Source of the DNA: Flagellimonas allohymeniacidonis
GTDB lineage: Bacteria; Bacteroidota; Bacteroidia; Flavobacteriales; Flavobacteriaceae
NCBI RefSeq assembly: GCF_004296335.1
Contig: NZ_SGIU01000001.1
Span: forward strand, 1,465,290-1,529,289
Direction of reading: 5' to 3'
DNA length: 64,000 nt
Below are positions 53,987-62,601 of this stretch, piece after piece. A program made the position numbers and the translations under genes. Numbering within the stretch: the first letter of the stretch is position 1; each line of letters starts with the position of its first letter. The notes below the pieces were generated by a model, which saw only the letters and a list, made by a program, of their open reading frames with translations, searched no databases and was not told where the DNA came from.

Positions 53987-55651
53987 TTAATAAGCGTCTT
54001 CATGAACATTTGCAACAGCTCTCCCAGAAGGGTCATTCATATTCTTGAAAGCTTCATCCCATTCCAAGGCAATCTTCGTACTACACGCCACGGAAGGTTC
54101 CTGGGGAACACTAAAAGCTGCAGCATCAGAAGGAAAATGTTGCTCAAAAATAGATCGATAATAGTACTCTTCTTTAGTGGTGGGGGTTTGAATCGGGAAC
54201 TTAAAATGGGCATTGGCCAATTGTTCATCAGAAACTTCTTGTTCCACCAACTCCTTAAGCGTATCAATCCAACTATAGCCTACACCATCTGAGAATTGTT
54301 CTTTCTGACGCCAGGCCACGCTTTCTGGCAAATAGGACTCGAATGCTTTTCGTACGACCCATTTTTCCATTCGCTCTCCATTGATCATTTTGTCCTTTGG
54401 GTTGATACGCATAGCAACATCCATAAACTCCTTGTCCAAAAATGGGACTCTCCCCTCTATTCCCCATGCGGCCAAAGATTTGTTGGCACGAAGACAATCG
54501 TACATATGCAATTTGTCGAGTTTACGAACAGTTTCTTCATGAAAGTCCTTTGGACTTGGTGCCTTGTGAAAATAGAGGTACCCTCCAAAGAGTTCGTCAG
54601 CACCTTCTCCTGAAAGTACCATTTTTATCCCCATGGATTTGATTACTCGAGCCATGAGATACATGGGTGTGGAAGCCCTAATCGTTGTAATATCGTAGGT
54701 CTCCAGATTGTAGATAACGTCCTTAATGGCATCCAGTCCCTCTTGTATTGTGAATTTAATCTCATGGTGAACCGTGCCAATATGATCGGCCACCTTTTGG
54801 GCAGCTGCCAAATCAGGTGAACCTTCCAATCCTACTGAAAACGAATGCAATTGCGGCCACCAAGCTTCTTTGGTATCATCTGATTCAATACGCTTTTGGG
54901 CATACTTTTTTGCGATGGCTGAAGTTACTGAAGAATCCAAGCCGCCTGAAAGAAGTACCCCATAAGGTACGTCAGACATCAACTGACGGTGAACAGCAGC
55001 TTCGAGTGCGTCGCGAATCTCTTCAATACTGGTTTCGTTTTCCTTAACGGCATCATACTCCATCCAGTCCCTTTTGTACCATCTTTTGAATTCTCCGTCA
55101 GAGCTGTGAAGGTAGTGGCCCGGAGGAAACAACTCAATTTTGGTACATACACCCTCCAGCGCCTTTAATTCAGAGGCCACATAAAATGTTCCATTTCTAT
55201 CCCAGCCTATGTACAACGGAATGATGCCCATATGATCTCTGGCGACAAAATACTCCCCTTTTTCACTATCATAAATGGCAAATCCGAAAATCCCGTTCAA
55301 TTCATCCAAAAAATCGACTCCTTTCTCTTGATACAAAGCCAAAATAACCTCACAGTCCGATTGGGTCTTAAATTCATATTTCCCCTCAAAGGGCTTTCTC
55401 AGCTCTCTGTGGTTGTAAATTTCTCCATTGGCGGCCAATATGAGTTTGCCGTCAGCACTGTATAAAGGTTGCTTGCCCGAAGCGGGATCTACAATGGCCA
55501 AACGCTCATGGGCCAAAATAGCCTTGTCATTTGAATATATTCCGCTCCAATCAGGGCCCCTATGCCTCACTTTTTTTGACATTTCAAGCAATTGAGGTCT
55601 TAACTTATCAGAGCTCTCCTTTAAATCAAAAGCACATACAATTCCACACAT
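53987..55651 (-). CDS. asnB: Asparagine synthase B, glutamine-hydrolysing
   Basis: AsnB makes asparagine from aspartate, ATP and glutamine. The 554-residue protein begins MCGIV, so Cys2 becomes the N-terminal nucleophile of the class II glutaminase domain, which also has AANGEIYNHRELR and RHRGPDWSG. The synthetase domain has the ATP pyrophosphatase loop LLSGGLDSS (SGGLDS at 235-240) and the motif MVLSGEGADELFGGY. The C-terminus carries EGRVPFLDKEFMDVAM. It agrees with E. coli AsnB in length. The 241-bp upstream region is very AT-rich; I see no clear promoter pair. Confidence 0.96.
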   Translation of the reverse strand: MCGIVCAFDLKESSDKLRPQLLEMSKKVRHRGPDWSGIYSNDKAILAHERLAIVDPASGKQPLYSADGKLILAANGEIYNHRELRKPFEGKYEFKTQSDCEVILALYQEKGVDFLDELNGIFGFAIYDSEKGEYFVARDHMGIIPLYIGWDRNGTFYVASELKALEGVCTKIELFPPGHYLHSSDGEFKRWYKRDWMEYDAVKENETSIEEIRDALEAAVHRQLMSDVPYGVLLSGGLDSSVTSAIAKKYAQKRIESDDTKEAWWPQLHSFSVGLEGSPDLAAAQKVADHIGTVHHEIKFTIQEGLDAIKDVIYNLETYDITTIRASTPMYLMARVIKSMGIKMVLSGEGADELFGGYLYFHKAPSPKDFHEETVRKLDKLHMYDCLRANKSLAAWGIEGRVPFLDKEFMDVAMRINPKDKMINGERMEKWVVRKAFESYLPESVAWRQKEQFSDGVGYSWIDTLKELVEQEVSDEQLANAHFKFPIQTPTTKEEYYYRSIFEQHFPSDAAAFSVPQEPSVACSTKIALEWDEAFKNMNDPSGRAVANVHEDAY

Positions 55652-55864
55652 AATCTTTCTTTCTAGTTACAATTATGATTCAAAAATGAAATTTAAATAC
55701 CAATTATGAAATAAAAAAGTATATTATAATTACATATTTCAATAAAAAAGATTGAATTTTAACTCAATTGAAATAAATATCAGATGGTAGGCGGATTTTT
55801 CGAACATTTTGAAAGGTTATCGAATTTTAACGTCTTTTTAAAGGTATAGCGGGTAATTACGCCC

Positions 55865-55872
55865 TAGTTTTG
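55865..55872 (+). promoter_or_regulatory. -7 promoter box of the DUF2911 gene
   Basis: TAGTTTTG matches TAnnTTTG and lies 20 bp before the ATG at 55893. A T-rich -33-like segment (TTTTTA, 55835-55840) is farther than usual. Confidence 0.45.
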
Positions 55873-55892
55873 GACGAATTAAAAACAACATC

Positions 55893-56432
55893 ATGAAAAA
55901 ATTTCTTTTTTATTCCTTTTTAACCTTATGTCTTGTATTCACCGTGGATGCCTCTGCGCAAAAATTTGGTGGTTTGGATAAAAGTCCTGCCGATATTGCT
56001 TCCTATCCGGGCAGCTACAGAGTAGCGGACAAGGCGGTTCGTGTAATTTACAGCCGGCCTCAGTTAAAAGGAAGAAGTCTTTCTGAACTTGCACCAGCCG
56101 GTAAGGTATGGCGTACAGGAGCTAACGAAGCTGCTGAGATCACCTTTTATAAAGATGCCACTATTGGAGGGACAGCCGTTAAAGCGGGAACCTATTCTTT
56201 GTTCACCATTCCTGGTGATAGTGAGTGGACCATTATCCTTAATAGCAACCTCAATCAGTGGGGAGCTTATTCCTATGATAGCGCTGCCGATGTAGCTAGG
56301 GTTACAGCTTCTGCCAGCACAGATTCTGAATCTTTGGAGGCTTTCTCAATTGCCTACAAAGATGTTGATGGTGGAGCCCATATGGTTATGGGATGGGGTA
56401 CTACAAGAGTAGCCGTACCGATGACTTTCTAA
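55893..56432 (+). CDS. Exported DUF2911 protein
   Basis: The 179-residue protein has a signal peptide (cut near DASAQ, residue 23) and the DUF2911 domain over the rest. Recognisable parts are VRVIYSRPQLKGRSL, GKVWRTGANEAAEITFYKDA and the ending TRVAVPMTF. The YSRP and VWRTGANEA motifs are the family hallmarks. DUF2911 proteins are secreted or periplasmic and of unknown function. The gene has its own -7 box and ends at a strong terminator. Confidence 0.92.
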   Translation: MKKFLFYSFLTLCLVFTVDASAQKFGGLDKSPADIASYPGSYRVADKAVRVIYSRPQLKGRSLSELAPAGKVWRTGANEAAEITFYKDATIGGTAVKAGTYSLFTIPGDSEWTIILNSNLNQWGAYSYDSAADVARVTASASTDSESLEAFSIAYKDVDGGAHMVMGWGTTRVAVPMTF

Positions 56433-56452
56433 TCCAAGAAAACAACGATTTT

Positions 56453-56481
56453 AAAAAGCGAGCTAAAAAGGCTCGCTTTTT
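56453..56481. terminator. Bidirectional terminator
   Basis: AAAAAGCGAGC (56453-56463) pairs perfectly with GCTCGCTTTTT (56471-56481) between convergent genes. Confidence 0.85.
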
Positions 56482-58101
56482 TTATTTCACTTGCTCACCG
56501 CTCAAAAATACCTGCTCCGCTTTTAGCTGAGGGATGTTGTCTTCTGGAACATTCATGATATCATCACTTAGAATTACAAAATCCGCCCATTTTCCGATTT
56601 CGATACTGCCTTTTTCGTTCTCCTCAAAATTGGAATGCGCCGCCCAAATGGTCATCCCCTTGAGGGTCTCCTCTCGGGATAGGGCATCTTGTATTTGGAA
56701 TCCTCCTTCGGGATAGTTTTCCAAATCTTTTCGAGCCACGGCGGCATAGAAGGTCAAAAAGGGACTCACCCGCTCCACTGGAAAATCAGTTCCCAGAGCC
56801 ACCGTCCCCGCTTTACCCAACAATTTCTTAAAAGCATAGGCTCCTTTGACTCTTTCTTCACCTAAACGATCTTCGGCCCAATACATATCGCTAGTGGCAT
56901 GGGTGGGTTGTACGGAGGGAATAATTCCATTCTTGAAATAATCAAAATCCATTTCTGAAATGACCTGAGCGTGCTCCACTTTCCACCGTCTATCACTTTT
57001 TCCTTCCAAGGCTTTTTGATAAGCCCTGAGAACTACAATATTGGCCGAATCCCCAATGGCATGGGTGTTCATTTGATACTCTGTAGCGGCAATTCGTTCA
57101 GCCAGGGCCTCCATCTGATCCATTGGGGTTATCATGGCACCAAAGTGATCTTCCTTATCTGAATAGGGCGCTTTCAAGGCTGCGCCGCGTGAACCTAAAG
57201 CGCCATCTCCATAAACTTTTACCGAACGCACATTGAGTTTATCCGTTTTTACGATTCCCTTCTCCAAATAATGGTCCAGGTTTTCCGTGGTGTTGCTCAC
57301 CATCGCATAAACCCGAATGGATAGGTCCCCTGTGTTTTGCAGGCTGTCAATAAGTTCTATGGTGCTTCTATGAAGTCCAGCATCATTTACCGTGGTAAGT
57401 CCATAATCAAAGCAGAGCTTTTCAGCGTCTTTTAGTGCTTGAATTTGTGTTTTTCTATCAGGTTTGGGCATCACGGCATCCACCATGGCCATGGGGCTAT
57501 CGACCAAAACCCCAATAATTTTTCCATTTTCTTTTACAATCTCCCCACCAGTTACCACGGTTTTATCCGTAATTCCAGCCATGTCCAAGGCCTTTTGGTT
57601 TACCAAATAGGCATGGCCATCTACTCTTTCGAGAGCCACTGGTGTTTGTGGAAACATTTCATCCAGCTTATCCTTCGTAGGGAAATTTTTGTCCTCCCAA
57701 TCGTTTTGATCCCAGCCTCTTCCCAAAATAAAACTTGATTGGCGCTCTTTTTGAAAAGCCTCGACCTTCTCTAATATTTCATTATAGCTTTTAGTCCCGA
57801 CCAAATCCACGACCTGCTGGTTCAGCCCCAGTCCATAAAAATGACAATGTGCATCGATAAGGCCAGGAACTATGGTGTTGCCTTGGGCATCCAATAAATC
57901 TTTGGACTTATATTTTTGGGTAAGGTTGTTTTCCGAAACCTCAACAAATTTTCCATCTTTAACGGCTATGCTAGTAGCTTTGGAAAAAGTTTCATCGACT
58001 GTGTAAATGTTGGCATTATAAACAATAAGATCTACTTCTTCCTTGGGATTGCAAGCAAAGAAAAAGAGGGTAAGGAAAAGGAAACCGATAGACTTTCTCA
58101 T
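56482..58101 (-). CDS. Amidohydrolase-family lipoprotein (YtcJ-like)
   Basis: The 539-residue protein has a lipoprotein signal (LFFFAC, Cys17) and an amidohydrolase of the YtcJ-like group. The metal motif DAHCHF carries His85 and His87. WKVEHAQVISEMD and GTDFPVERVSPFL follow, with the metal ligands His and Asp. Amidohydrolases of this group cleave amides or related bonds; the substrate is unknown, and the lipid anchor puts it in the envelope. A TAnnTTTG match (TATTTTTG on the minus strand) lies at 58118-58125, 16 bp before the ATG. Confidence 0.9.
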   Translation of the reverse strand: MRKSIGFLFLTLFFFACNPKEEVDLIVYNANIYTVDETFSKATSIAVKDGKFVEVSENNLTQKYKSKDLLDAQGNTIVPGLIDAHCHFYGLGLNQQVVDLVGTKSYNEILEKVEAFQKERQSSFILGRGWDQNDWEDKNFPTKDKLDEMFPQTPVALERVDGHAYLVNQKALDMAGITDKTVVTGGEIVKENGKIIGVLVDSPMAMVDAVMPKPDRKTQIQALKDAEKLCFDYGLTTVNDAGLHRSTIELIDSLQNTGDLSIRVYAMVSNTTENLDHYLEKGIVKTDKLNVRSVKVYGDGALGSRGAALKAPYSDKEDHFGAMITPMDQMEALAERIAATEYQMNTHAIGDSANIVVLRAYQKALEGKSDRRWKVEHAQVISEMDFDYFKNGIIPSVQPTHATSDMYWAEDRLGEERVKGAYAFKKLLGKAGTVALGTDFPVERVSPFLTFYAAVARKDLENYPEGGFQIQDALSREETLKGMTIWAAHSNFEENEKGSIEIGKWADFVILSDDIMNVPEDNIPQLKAEQVFLSGEQVK

Positions 58102-58149
58102 GAACGAGGGTTTTCCCCAAAAATAGGAAAAGTCTAGAAAGGATTTTTC

Positions 58150-59232
58150 CTATTGATCGTCAAATTTGGTCATCACAAATTCTACACGACCATCCTCAAA
58201 ATTGCTGGACTTGATTTTTCCATTGCGAAGCGGTTTGGTATCACCCACGCCTTCCCAAACAATTCGGTCGTCATCGATGCCAAGCTTTTTTAGGTGCAAC
58301 GCTACAGCCCTTGCCCTAAGTGAGGAAATAAACTTGTTGTATTCTGAAGTTCCAATATTATCGGCATGTCCCGTGATCTTCATTTGCACTTCGGCATTTT
58401 CTTTCAGATACTTGAATATCTTTTGAATACTTGCCATTGCTTTAGCATCCAATTCGTACCCTTTTGGCTCGAAGGGATTCTGCTCCATGACATAAATCTT
58501 GTCTTTCTCATAGTTTACCCTTGGTAATTCCTCAAGAATAAAATTATCAACATAGTAATAGGAGAAATCGCTGGATGAGGACACTTCGTTATGCTTAAGC
58601 AACTGCGTGTTTTCATTGGTCTCAAAATTTCCCAATAGGATATGATTTTCAAAACCTTTAGCGTCAAATTCGGCCGTGAGGGTGACCCAACCATCAGTCT
58701 CAGTCATTGAACCATCAGCTTTTAATTGCACCTCCTGAAATTGCACATCTTCCTGCAAATCCAATCTTGAGTGGGTCAATACCGAACTGTTAGGTACTTT
58801 TATTTTCTTATTTACCAGAACAATGGACATTGTTTTCAAAGCGAGTTGTGAATGTTCTGCCCTACTGATTTGAAATGAAATTTTATAAGGATGTTTTTCT
58901 CGAAGTGTTTTGGCCGTGTTTAATTGAACATACTCGCGATAGTCATTCAGGGCATAAAAATACAATCCAATATAAGCTGATCCTTCAGCCGCAGCTTGAC
59001 TTCCTTTAAAGTTAGCTGGAACACCAAAATCTTCATTGCTGCATGGGTTGAAATAATCCCCGGAACTTGATGTTGGCAACGAAACATCCTCAACCAACAC
59101 ATCCATGGAAGAAATATTGATTGGGCAATTGGTAAAACTTTCAAACCCAGAATTGACAATTAGGTTTTGTGCTGAAAGGGCTGAACAAAATAATATACTG
59201 AAGCTGAGAAAAGATAGGATACGGTAAACCAT
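58150..59232 (-). CDS. OmpA-family envelope protein 1
   Basis: The 360-residue protein has a signal peptide (to about SAQ, residue 22). An N-terminal domain (about 24-235) starts with LIVNSGFESFTNCPINISSM and looks like a carbohydrate-binding-type beta sandwich. The C-terminal OmpA peptidoglycan-binding domain (about 260-355) has ITGHADNIGTSEYNKFISSL and RARAVALHLKKLGIDDDRI, where the Asp and the Arg expected to bind diaminopimelate are present. The N-terminal domain and layout are shared with the paralogue at 59738. A periplasmic or outer-membrane anchoring role follows from the family. Confidence 0.88.
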   Translation of the reverse strand: MVYRILSFLSFSILFCSALSAQNLIVNSGFESFTNCPINISSMDVLVEDVSLPTSSSGDYFNPCSNEDFGVPANFKGSQAAAEGSAYIGLYFYALNDYREYVQLNTAKTLREKHPYKISFQISRAEHSQLALKTMSIVLVNKKIKVPNSSVLTHSRLDLQEDVQFQEVQLKADGSMTETDGWVTLTAEFDAKGFENHILLGNFETNENTQLLKHNEVSSSSDFSYYYVDNFILEELPRVNYEKDKIYVMEQNPFEPKGYELDAKAMASIQKIFKYLKENAEVQMKITGHADNIGTSEYNKFISSLRARAVALHLKKLGIDDDRIVWEGVGDTKPLRNGKIKSSNFEDGRVEFVMTKFDDQ

Positions 59233-59397
59233 TTTAAACGCTGTTTATTGGTTCCCGTCATTGCTTTAAACGGATAACTTGCTGCTATATTGCGATATTC
59301 GATAATTTTTCATCTCCTGCCACATTCCTTCCCAACACTTGAATTTTGATACTAAACCTTGATAAAAAACGTTATTACAGTCCAAATCTTAACTGTA

Positions 59398-59721
59398 ATG
59401 CGCAAGGTGACCTTTACGCTAATGCTATTGGCTATTCCTATTCTAGGTTTTGGCCAAAATGTAGTTACGGGAAAAATCATCGATGAATTGGGACTCCCCA
59501 TTTATCGGGCTTCTGTTGAAATCAATTCAACAAACGATAAGGCGTACACAGACTTTGATGGTGTCTTCTCACTTGAGAGTGACAAAGATTTTCACTGGAA
59601 AATAAATATTAGCTCCAAGGGGTATAAAACCGAGTCATTCTTTGTTTTAAGCGGCGGAAGCGCGGGCGAAATTGTCCTGGAATATAATGCCGAAATGAGA
59701 AAACTGCTGGAAGGTAAGTAA
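59398..59721 (+). CDS. Exported carboxypeptidase-regulatory-like domain protein, 107 aa
   Basis: I choose the ATG at 59398, which begins a signal peptide (MRKVTFTLMLLAIPILGFGQ). The rest is one CarboxypepD_reg-like beta-sandwich domain: VVTGKIIDELGLPIYRASVE, then YTDFDGVFSLES and ISSKGYKTE. Such domains usually sit at the front of TonB-dependent receptors (SusC-like); here it is a stand-alone exported domain. It is flanked on both sides by the OmpA-family paralogues, which are on the opposite strand. The function is unknown. Confidence 0.85.
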   Translation: MRKVTFTLMLLAIPILGFGQNVVTGKIIDELGLPIYRASVEINSTNDKAYTDFDGVFSLESDKDFHWKINISSKGYKTESFFVLSGGSAGEIVLEYNAEMRKLLEGK

Positions 59722-59737
59722 TAACTTTAGAAGCTTT

Positions 59738-60829
59738 TCATTCGTCATCCACGAACTTCGTCATCACAAACTCAACCCTACGATTCTTTTTTCTGGCTTT
59801 TTCTGAAAGTGTACTGTCCAACGGTTTTTTATTGCCATACCCTTTTGACGAAATTCGGTTTTTGGGTAATCCCAAACGAATTAAATATTTAGCGACTGTA
59901 TTGGCCCGTTGTCTGGATAGCACGTCGTTGTATTCATCGGAACCCTGGTCATCGGTGTGACCGCTAATGAAAACTTTTAAGTTCGGGTTCTTTTTAAGAT
60001 AGTCATAAACATCCTTTAAACTCGCCTTGGCCTTGGGCTGCAATGAAAACCGGTCAAAATCAAAGTTGACATGGTTCAAAACGTAGCTTTGGTCCGGTTT
60101 GTAAACGGGTCCAATGTAGCTCAACTCAACATTGTCCACATAGTAATAGGAGTATCCCTCTGTTTTGGCAGGATTCTTTCCGAAGTCAACATATCCTGTG
60201 CCTCCGTTGCTCTTGAAATTTCCGAGTATCAGGTTTTTTTCAAAGCCTTCCGCGGCGATTTCCAGGCTTACTTCCATCCAGTTGGTCTTATCGTCGTATA
60301 GCCCCTTTGTTGAAAAGGAAATGGATTGTGTAGTTTTTATGGATTGCGAAGCTAAAACCGTATTCGACAATTGCCTTTTTGTATGTACAGATAGCGGATG
60401 CTCTGAAAATGCGGCACCCATACTCATCACCGCTCCATCTGATTTTTCCGCCAGGCTCAGGGAAAGGCTCAATTTGTAACGATGCCCTTTTTTTAGGGTT
60501 TCGGTAAGTGCAACCTGAATGTATTCCCTATAGTCTTTGGGCGCAAATAGATAAAGGCCCACATAACCCTTTCCTTCAAAAGCTTCCTGCTTTCCCTTGA
60601 AATTCATTGGAATCCCAAGCTTTGTCTTACTACATTCGTTGAAGTAATCGGTGGTGCCCAAGGTAGGTGCGTTCCAATATTCAGCATCACGATTTAGGTT
60701 ACTCATTTTGACGGGACATTCGACAAAATCCTCAAAACCACCATTGTGAACCAAATTCTGGCCCAAAACCGCATGTGCCAAAATCAAAAATGGAAGAAGC
60801 ATCAAAATGTCATTGCGCAAAGTTCGCAT
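59738..60829 (-). CDS. OmpA-family envelope protein 2
   Basis: The 363-residue paralogue of the gene at 58150 has a signal peptide and the same start LVHNGGFEDFVECPVKMSNL. Shared N-terminal motifs include GYVGLYLFAPKDYREYIQVA. Its C-terminal OmpA domain carries VFISGHTDDQGSDEYNDVLS and RQRANTVAKYLIRLGLPKNRI, with the binding Asp and Arg in place. The signal-peptide region, the two domains and their spacing match, so the pair arose by duplication. The promoter region upstream (60830-61003) also holds the terminator of the SRPBCC gene. Confidence 0.88.
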   Translation of the reverse strand: MRTLRNDILMLLPFLILAHAVLGQNLVHNGGFEDFVECPVKMSNLNRDAEYWNAPTLGTTDYFNECSKTKLGIPMNFKGKQEAFEGKGYVGLYLFAPKDYREYIQVALTETLKKGHRYKLSLSLSLAEKSDGAVMSMGAAFSEHPLSVHTKRQLSNTVLASQSIKTTQSISFSTKGLYDDKTNWMEVSLEIAAEGFEKNLILGNFKSNGGTGYVDFGKNPAKTEGYSYYYVDNVELSYIGPVYKPDQSYVLNHVNFDFDRFSLQPKAKASLKDVYDYLKKNPNLKVFISGHTDDQGSDEYNDVLSRQRANTVAKYLIRLGLPKNRISSKGYGNKKPLDSTLSEKARKKNRRVEFVMTKFVDDE

Positions 60830-60959
60830 AGCTTCAGTTTTGGCAATCCCAATCTGAAAAAGATGAGGTTGATTAGTAGTTGCAACGTAATTATCCTCCC
60901 TTTATTGCCTTCAATTAGTACTAATATTGCACAAAATCAGTAGTAAAACCCAACAAAAA

Positions 60960-60979
60960 AGCCCCCTAAAAAGGAGGCT
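60960..60979 (-). terminator. Terminator of the SRPBCC gene
   Basis: On the minus strand AGCCTCCT pairs with AGGGGGCT (one G-T wobble) and is followed by TTTTTTG. It is 24 bp after the stop at 61004. Confidence 0.65.
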
Positions 60980-61003
60980 ATTTGTAACATAGTGATACGG
61001 AAA

Positions 61004-61585
61004 CTAGGAGTACAGCTTTTTTATTTTTCTGAAATTCTCCTTGGTCACCTTTTCACCGGTTTTGGCATGATGCTCAATGGAGATAAAGTAATCCCGAATT
61101 AGCTTCTTAAAACTCCCTTTAGCCATAGAACCCATAAATGCAGGTTTGGTGCGATATTGCATTTCAAAGGTAATTTTGCTCTTGCCACCAGCTAACGGTT
61201 CCACTCTGTATACTGCTTTAGTGTAGTCCGGATCAACCGGAAACCTCCCCGATTGATAGACCGTATTGGTGAAGCTCATTTTCTCGGGATTGTAATCCAC
61301 CATTTTTTCTTTCAGGAATTTGGTTCCCTTTTCATTAAAATTACATACCCTCTCGGCTCCCTCACCCGCTTTTAAGGTTCCATTAATGTAATTGGACGAA
61401 ATAATTTTTGGATGGGAATAGGCGATGGCACCATAATCCTCTCCGACAATGGCCCATACTTTCTCTGCAGGAATGTCAATCACTTTGGATTCCACAAATT
61501 TATGCACCTTTTTTTGTGCATTAACACCTTCGGTCGCCATTACGACCATAAAAAATATTGCACTCATCATTACTAAACTTTTCAT
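61004..61585 (-). CDS. Exported SRPBCC-family protein
   Basis: The 193-residue protein has a signal peptide (to about residue 23, VNAQ) and a START/Bet v1-like ligand-binding fold. VESKVIDIPAEKVWAIVG is the typical first strand and helix, AGEGAERVCNF and KSKITFEMQYRTKP are later strands, and a C-terminal helix follows. These polyketide-cyclase-like proteins bind small hydrophobic ligands. It lies 73 bp downstream of the AraC-type regulator gene and may be its target or be co-transcribed. Confidence 0.85.
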   Translation of the reverse strand: MKSLVMMSAIFFMVVMATEGVNAQKKVHKFVESKVIDIPAEKVWAIVGEDYGAIAYSHPKIISSNYINGTLKAGEGAERVCNFNEKGTKFLKEKMVDYNPEKMSFTNTVYQSGRFPVDPDYTKAVYRVEPLAGGKSKITFEMQYRTKPAFMGSMAKGSFKKLIRDYFISIEHHAKTGEKVTKENFRKIKKLYS

Positions 61586-61658
61586 TTTTTGAACGATTTA
61601 TAAATTCACGTTCAAATTTCCTTTAATCCTGGCGCATAGGATTGTTCGTTCCGTCCAA

Positions 61659-62510
61659 TTATTTGGCGATAACGTTCAGGCGATACTGTGAAGGGGAAGA
61701 ATTGTATTTCTTATGGAATATCCGGGAAAAATGGGCAAGGTCAGCAAAGCCACAATCATAGGCAATATCCGAAATACGTTTTTCGGTACCCTTGAGCAAC
61801 TTTGCGGCTTTTTCGAGGCGTTTCTTTCGAATATATCGGGCTGGCGTGTCTATATAATGTTTGGCAAATTCCCGTTTAAATGAAGACAGACTTGTACCTG
61901 TAAGCTTGGCCAATTCCTCCAAGGTCAAGTTGTTATAAATATTGGATTCAATAACCTCCTTGAATTCATAGTTTACCTCACAAAACAGTCCTTGAAACAA
62001 TTGAAGAATAGCATCAGCGCTATCGGAGCGGGCTAAGAGCAGCAACAATTCCTTGAGCTTGAGTTTCATCAATTCCTCACTAACCAGTTCGGGGTTCTCG
62101 AAATAGAATTGAATGCTTTGAATATAATTTCGAAGTAGCTCTGATGCTTTATAGCGTTGAATTCTTACAGGTTTTGCTTTTTTCAGATTCAGGAAAAAAT
62201 CGAGCGGTTCCTTGTCAAAAATCAACTGGAGCATATCAGGATAAAGATGAACGGCCACTGCTTCACAATAATCAATTCCCTCTCCCGAAATCATATCGGA
62301 CAAATAATTGCCACATTGCATGACCACTCCTTCTTGACGATCTATTTGCATACTTTCTGTAGGGGTCACCAGTTTGGAGCTACCTCTTTCCATATAAAAA
62401 AAACACGCCTCGTTGGGCATAGAATAAAAATGTCGGAACGGGGGACAGACCACGGCTTTTTCGAAAACCTTTCTACCTTGAAATTCAATCTGTTTGTATT
62501 CTTGAATCAT
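61659..62510 (-). CDS. AraC-family transcriptional regulator
   Basis: The frame opens with TTG at 62519, but the ATG at 62508-62510 (283 aa) is the better start. The N-terminal half (about 1-165) is a ligand- or partner-sensing domain with FYMERGSSKLVTPTES near residue 36. The C-terminal 100 residues are the two-HTH AraC DNA-binding domain: LTLEELAKLTGTSLSSFKRE, then RYIRKKRLEKAAKLLKGTEK, the second helix ISDIAYDCGFADLAHFSRIF and HKKYNSSPSQYR. The effector is unknown. The SRPBCC gene follows, and the TonB receptor gene lies upstream on the same strand. Confidence 0.92.
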   Translation of the reverse strand: MIQEYKQIEFQGRKVFEKAVVCPPFRHFYSMPNEACFFYMERGSSKLVTPTESMQIDRQEGVVMQCGNYLSDMISGEGIDYCEAVAVHLYPDMLQLIFDKEPLDFFLNLKKAKPVRIQRYKASELLRNYIQSIQFYFENPELVSEELMKLKLKELLLLLARSDSADAILQLFQGLFCEVNYEFKEVIESNIYNNLTLEELAKLTGTSLSSFKREFAKHYIDTPARYIRKKRLEKAAKLLKGTEKRISDIAYDCGFADLAHFSRIFHKKYNSSPSQYRLNVIAK

Positions 62511-62601
62511 CTCAAACAAAAGTAACCGATTTCAGGTCTCATGCCTTGTCGATTCAGCTCAGCGGTTTGACGATTCGGTTCAAAAAAGTGATTGTTCCCT
62601 A

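Noticed and set aside
62510..62524. TACTTTTG (-7 like) on the minus strand ending about 6 bases before the AraC ATG, suggesting a leaderless mRNA
   Set aside because: No -33 element is visible at the right distance, and a TTG start at 62519 is also open. A 5'-end mapping experiment would be needed.
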